7,818 nucleotides of DNA from Bacteroidales bacterium. GTDB taxonomy: Bacteria > Bacteroidota > Bacteroidia > Bacteroidales > Bacteroidaceae. Both the position numbers and the translations under genes were made by a program. The stretch spans positions 1 to 7,818 of the forward strand of contig SFPC01000097.1 in the NCBI GenBank assembly GCA_004552195.1, written 5' to 3'. This document shows positions 6,339 through 7,818 of the stretch, piece after piece; positions within the stretch are counted from its first letter, which is position 1, and each line of letters starts with the position of its first letter. Under the pieces are notes generated by a model. That model did not search any database, had not been told where the DNA came from, and was given only the letters and a program-made list of their open reading frames with translations.

Positions 6339-7352
6339 TCAGAGCCATTCCGCCTGGCGGTACCATTCCACCGCCGCTTTCACCCCTCGGGCGAGCGGCC
6401 ACTGCGGAAAATAGCCCAGTTCGCGCCGGGCAGCCTCGATGTCGCACTGCCAGTTGCGCTGCCGCATGATGCGGTATTTGTCCAAGTTCAGCGTGGCCGT
6501 GCGTCCCAGCCATGCCGCCGTCTTGCCGGCGATGAGGCACACCAACCACAGCACCCAGAGCGGTGCCACGATGTGCCACACGTGCTTCACGCCCAACTCC
6601 TTTTGCAGCAGGTCGCTGAAGGCGCGGCTGGTGTAGCTCTTGCCATCGGAGAGTATATAAGCCTTTCCGCGTGTTCCGTGAGTCAAGGCCAGAAATGCCG
6701 CCTGCACGAGGTCGGCCACGTAGATGAAAGTGAGCACCTGCGGCTTGAAGCCCACCGAAAAATCGATGTGGCGGCGGATGCTCTGCGCCATCATGAAATA
6801 ATCGCGTTCACGCGGACCGTAAACCCCCGTTGGGCGTAGCACCACGTAGTTCAGGTTGGGGATTTCGCTTAAATACTTTTCCGCTAACAGCTTGGAGCGT
6901 CCGTAGGCCGTGTTGGGCAGCGGCGTGTCCGCCTCGCTTACGGAGCGGAAGTCGATTTCGTGTATCGGGCCGCACACGCTGAGGGAGCTGATGAACACAA
7001 AGCGTCCGCCGGGGCGCAACGCCTCCGTTTCGAGCAGGTTCAGTGCCAGGTGCAGCGTACCTTCGGCGTTGATTCGTTCAAAGTCTTCGGGCCGGCGGCA
7101 TTTCGTGGCTCCTGCCGCGTGGATTACGTAGTCGAACGCGCCGTGTTTCTCCACGTGTTCCATCAGCTGTGTCTTCAGCCGTTCTTCGCGGCCCAGATCC
7201 AGCTCGATAAACCGGATGCGTTCGTCTTGCAGGTATTTCCGGCTGCTCGTAGGCCTCACGGCGGCCCACACCTCCATTTGCAGCTCCAGGGCCTGTTCCA
7301 CGAGGAAGCTGCCGATGAAGCCCGATGCGCCGGTGATGAGAATTTTGTCCAT
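6339..7352 (-). CDS. NAD(P)-dependent epimerase-fold reductase, CerR / 3-ketosphinganine-reductase-like
   Basis: This 337-residue extended short-chain dehydrogenase has the Rossmann motif TGASGFIG at residues 7-14, a basic AVRPTSSRKYL after the second strand that suggests NADPH, the HAAGATK block at about 78-84, SSLSVCG at 122-128 with the catalytic Ser/Thr position, YGRSK with Tyr150 and Lys154, and LRPTGVYGPRERDYF. A hydrophobic stretch near residues 240-265 (HIVAPLWVLWLVCLIAG) may touch the membrane. By recollection it resembles Bacteroides proteins annotated as epimerases, including the B. thetaiotaomicron BT_0972 type reported as 3-ketosphinganine reductase, and Caulobacter CerR. It is first of three same-strand genes, followed by the Aur1-like PAP2 gene. 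The fold is certain. The substrate, 3-ketosphinganine or keto-ceramide versus a sugar nucleotide, is inferred. Confidence 0.88.
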   Translation of the reverse strand: MDKILITGASGFIGSFLVEQALELQMEVWAAVRPTSSRKYLQDERIRFIELDLGREERLKTQLMEHVEKHGAFDYVIHAAGATKCRRPEDFERINAEGTLHLALNLLETEALRPGGRFVFISSLSVCGPIHEIDFRSVSEADTPLPNTAYGRSKLLAEKYLSEIPNLNYVVLRPTGVYGPRERDYFMMAQSIRRHIDFSVGFKPQVLTFIYVADLVQAAFLALTHGTRGKAYILSDGKSYTSRAFSDLLQKELGVKHVWHIVAPLWVLWLVCLIAGKTAAWLGRTATLNLDKYRIMRQRNWQCDIEAARRELGYFPQWPLARGVKAAVEWYRQAEWL

Positions 7353-7593
7353 GACTTGAGAGCTTTTGCTCTTAGAGCTCAGCTCAGTATATGAGTTTAA
7401 AGTTTATAGTTCAACTTTCAGAAATATCGAGAGTTGAAGGTTATAAGGTGATGGTCGCTTCGCTCCCAGGGTTATGAAGTAATAATAATACTGTTTGACG
7501 CAGTCAAAATAGCTCAATGAGTAACTTTATAACCTCATAACCTTCAATCTCATAACCTTCAAAATTAAAATTTATAGTTTAAAGATGCTGGTT
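7353..7593. other. Leader region upstream of the epimerase gene
   Basis: No gene is seen here. Just before the epimerase ATG, AGAGC (7359-7363) and GCTCT (7368-7372) form a small hairpin with a TTTT loop in the untranslated leader. Further out, AT-rich short repeats occupy 7392-7590. A minus-strand TAATTTTG at 7560-7567 fits the -7 consensus TAnnTTTG but has no TTTG 19-21 nt upstream. If used, it would give a leader of about 200 nt. Confidence 0.4.
7431..7563. repeat. Short direct and inverted repeats of a TCATAACCTTCAA motif
   Basis: CTCATAACCTTCAA occurs twice in tandem with a 15-nt period (7534-7547 and 7549-7562). An inverted, slightly diverged counterpart lies at 7431-7448 (GAGTTGAAGGTTATAAGG), so the stretch between can form an imperfect stem. 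TTTATAGTT also recurs at 7403-7411 and 7571-7579. These could be binding sites for a regulator of the epimerase promoter or decayed repeat DNA. Confidence 0.45.
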
Positions 7594-7818
7594 TAAGTAG
7601 GTGTTGAAAATTAGTTTATATTTATATGTTTAATCAAAGTTTGCATAGATCATCTGTCCCCTCTTGGGCGCATTTAGTTCCTTGTTTTTTCGGTCACATA
7701 GCCCGCTATGCACCCCCTCCAACTCCCCCGTTATCGGGGGAGAGCAATCTCAAAAAAAGAAACTAACTGCATCCCAATAGAGCACACATGATATAAACTA
7801 ATTTTCAACACCTACTTA
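7594..7818. mobile_element. MITE-like element with perfect 28-bp terminal inverted repeats
   Basis: Bases 7594-7621 are the exact reverse complement of 7791-7818, giving 28-bp arms without mismatch around an element of 225 bp. The arms may extend past the window edge on the right only if they also extended to the left of 7594, which cannot be tested here. A second, imperfect inverted pair lies inside: TTGGGCGCATTTAGTTCC from about 7663 matches the complement of GAAACTAACTGCATCCCAA ending near 7778. Between these are the hairpins CATAG/CTATG (7697-7701 and 7706-7710) and 7723-7742. I recall similar palindromes with TTTAGTTCCTTGTTTTTTC in Bacteroidales intergenic DNA. No transposase is encoded, and the right flank, hence any target-site duplication, is not visible. 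Confidence 0.68.
7723..7742. terminator. GC-rich 8-bp hairpin inside the right-hand element
   Basis: CTCCCCCG (7723-7730) pairs perfectly with CGGGGGAG (7735-7742) around the tetraloop TTAT. No T-run follows on the plus strand, and on the minus strand only a mixed sequence follows, so it is a strong structure but a poor classical terminator. Confidence 0.4.

Noticed and set aside
7630..7711. Minus-strand frame tail reading RKNKELNAPKRGQMIYANFD then stop, resembling a protein C-terminus
   Set aside because: It lies wholly inside the palindromic element, is partly mirrored by the other arm, and has no coding continuation with a recognisable domain; it is better explained as translation of a repeat.

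Overview
The window looks like a piece of a Bacteroidales chromosome (Bacteroides/Prevotella-like). The grounds are the gene families (a secreted C1B bleomycin-hydrolase-type peptidase, an Aur1-like PAP2 protein, a lipid-type NAD-epimerase), promoters of the Bacteroidetes form TTTG-N19-TAnnTTTG, the absence of Shine-Dalgarno sequences before starts, and long palindromic intergenic repeats of a kind I recall from this order. No rRNA, tRNA, CRISPR array or transposase gene is visible.

Layout. (1) 1-1187, minus strand: an AT-rich type II restriction-modification pair. A D12-class adenine methyltransferase (DpnM/Dam type) is followed after 4 nt by the start of a DpnII-type GATC endonuclease that runs off the left edge. 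(2) 1188-1468: divergent regulatory region with two copies of a 34-bp repeat, each carrying a complete Bacteroidetes promoter, and a terminator-like hairpin between them. (3) 1469-2934, plus strand: an acetyl-CoA hydrolase/CoA-transferase gene that appears broken by an internal deletion of about 50-60 nt that also shifts the frame. (4) 2935-3805: about 870 nt without a convincing gene, holding a 25-bp-stem inverted repeat, two small hairpins, degenerate tandem repeats and a three-tier palindromic element of about 277 bp. (5) 3806-7352, minus strand: in transcription order a CerR/3-ketosphinganine-reductase-like NAD(P) epimerase, a PAP2/inositol-phosphorylceramide-synthase-like membrane protein, and an exported aminopeptidase C. 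(6) 7353-7818: the leader of that gene set, then a MITE-like element with perfect 28-bp terminal inverted repeats whose right end is the last base of the window.

Working together. The methylase protects GATC and the endonuclease cuts unmodified GATC. GATC is strikingly rare across the rest of the window. The epimerase and PAP2 protein are the most interesting pair: a reductase of the family implicated in bacterial sphinganine/ceramide synthesis beside a membrane head-group-transferase-like protein suggests a phospho-sphingolipid locus. This is inference from family and adjacency, not proven by sequence. The peptidase may share the transcript but has no obvious biochemical link to it.
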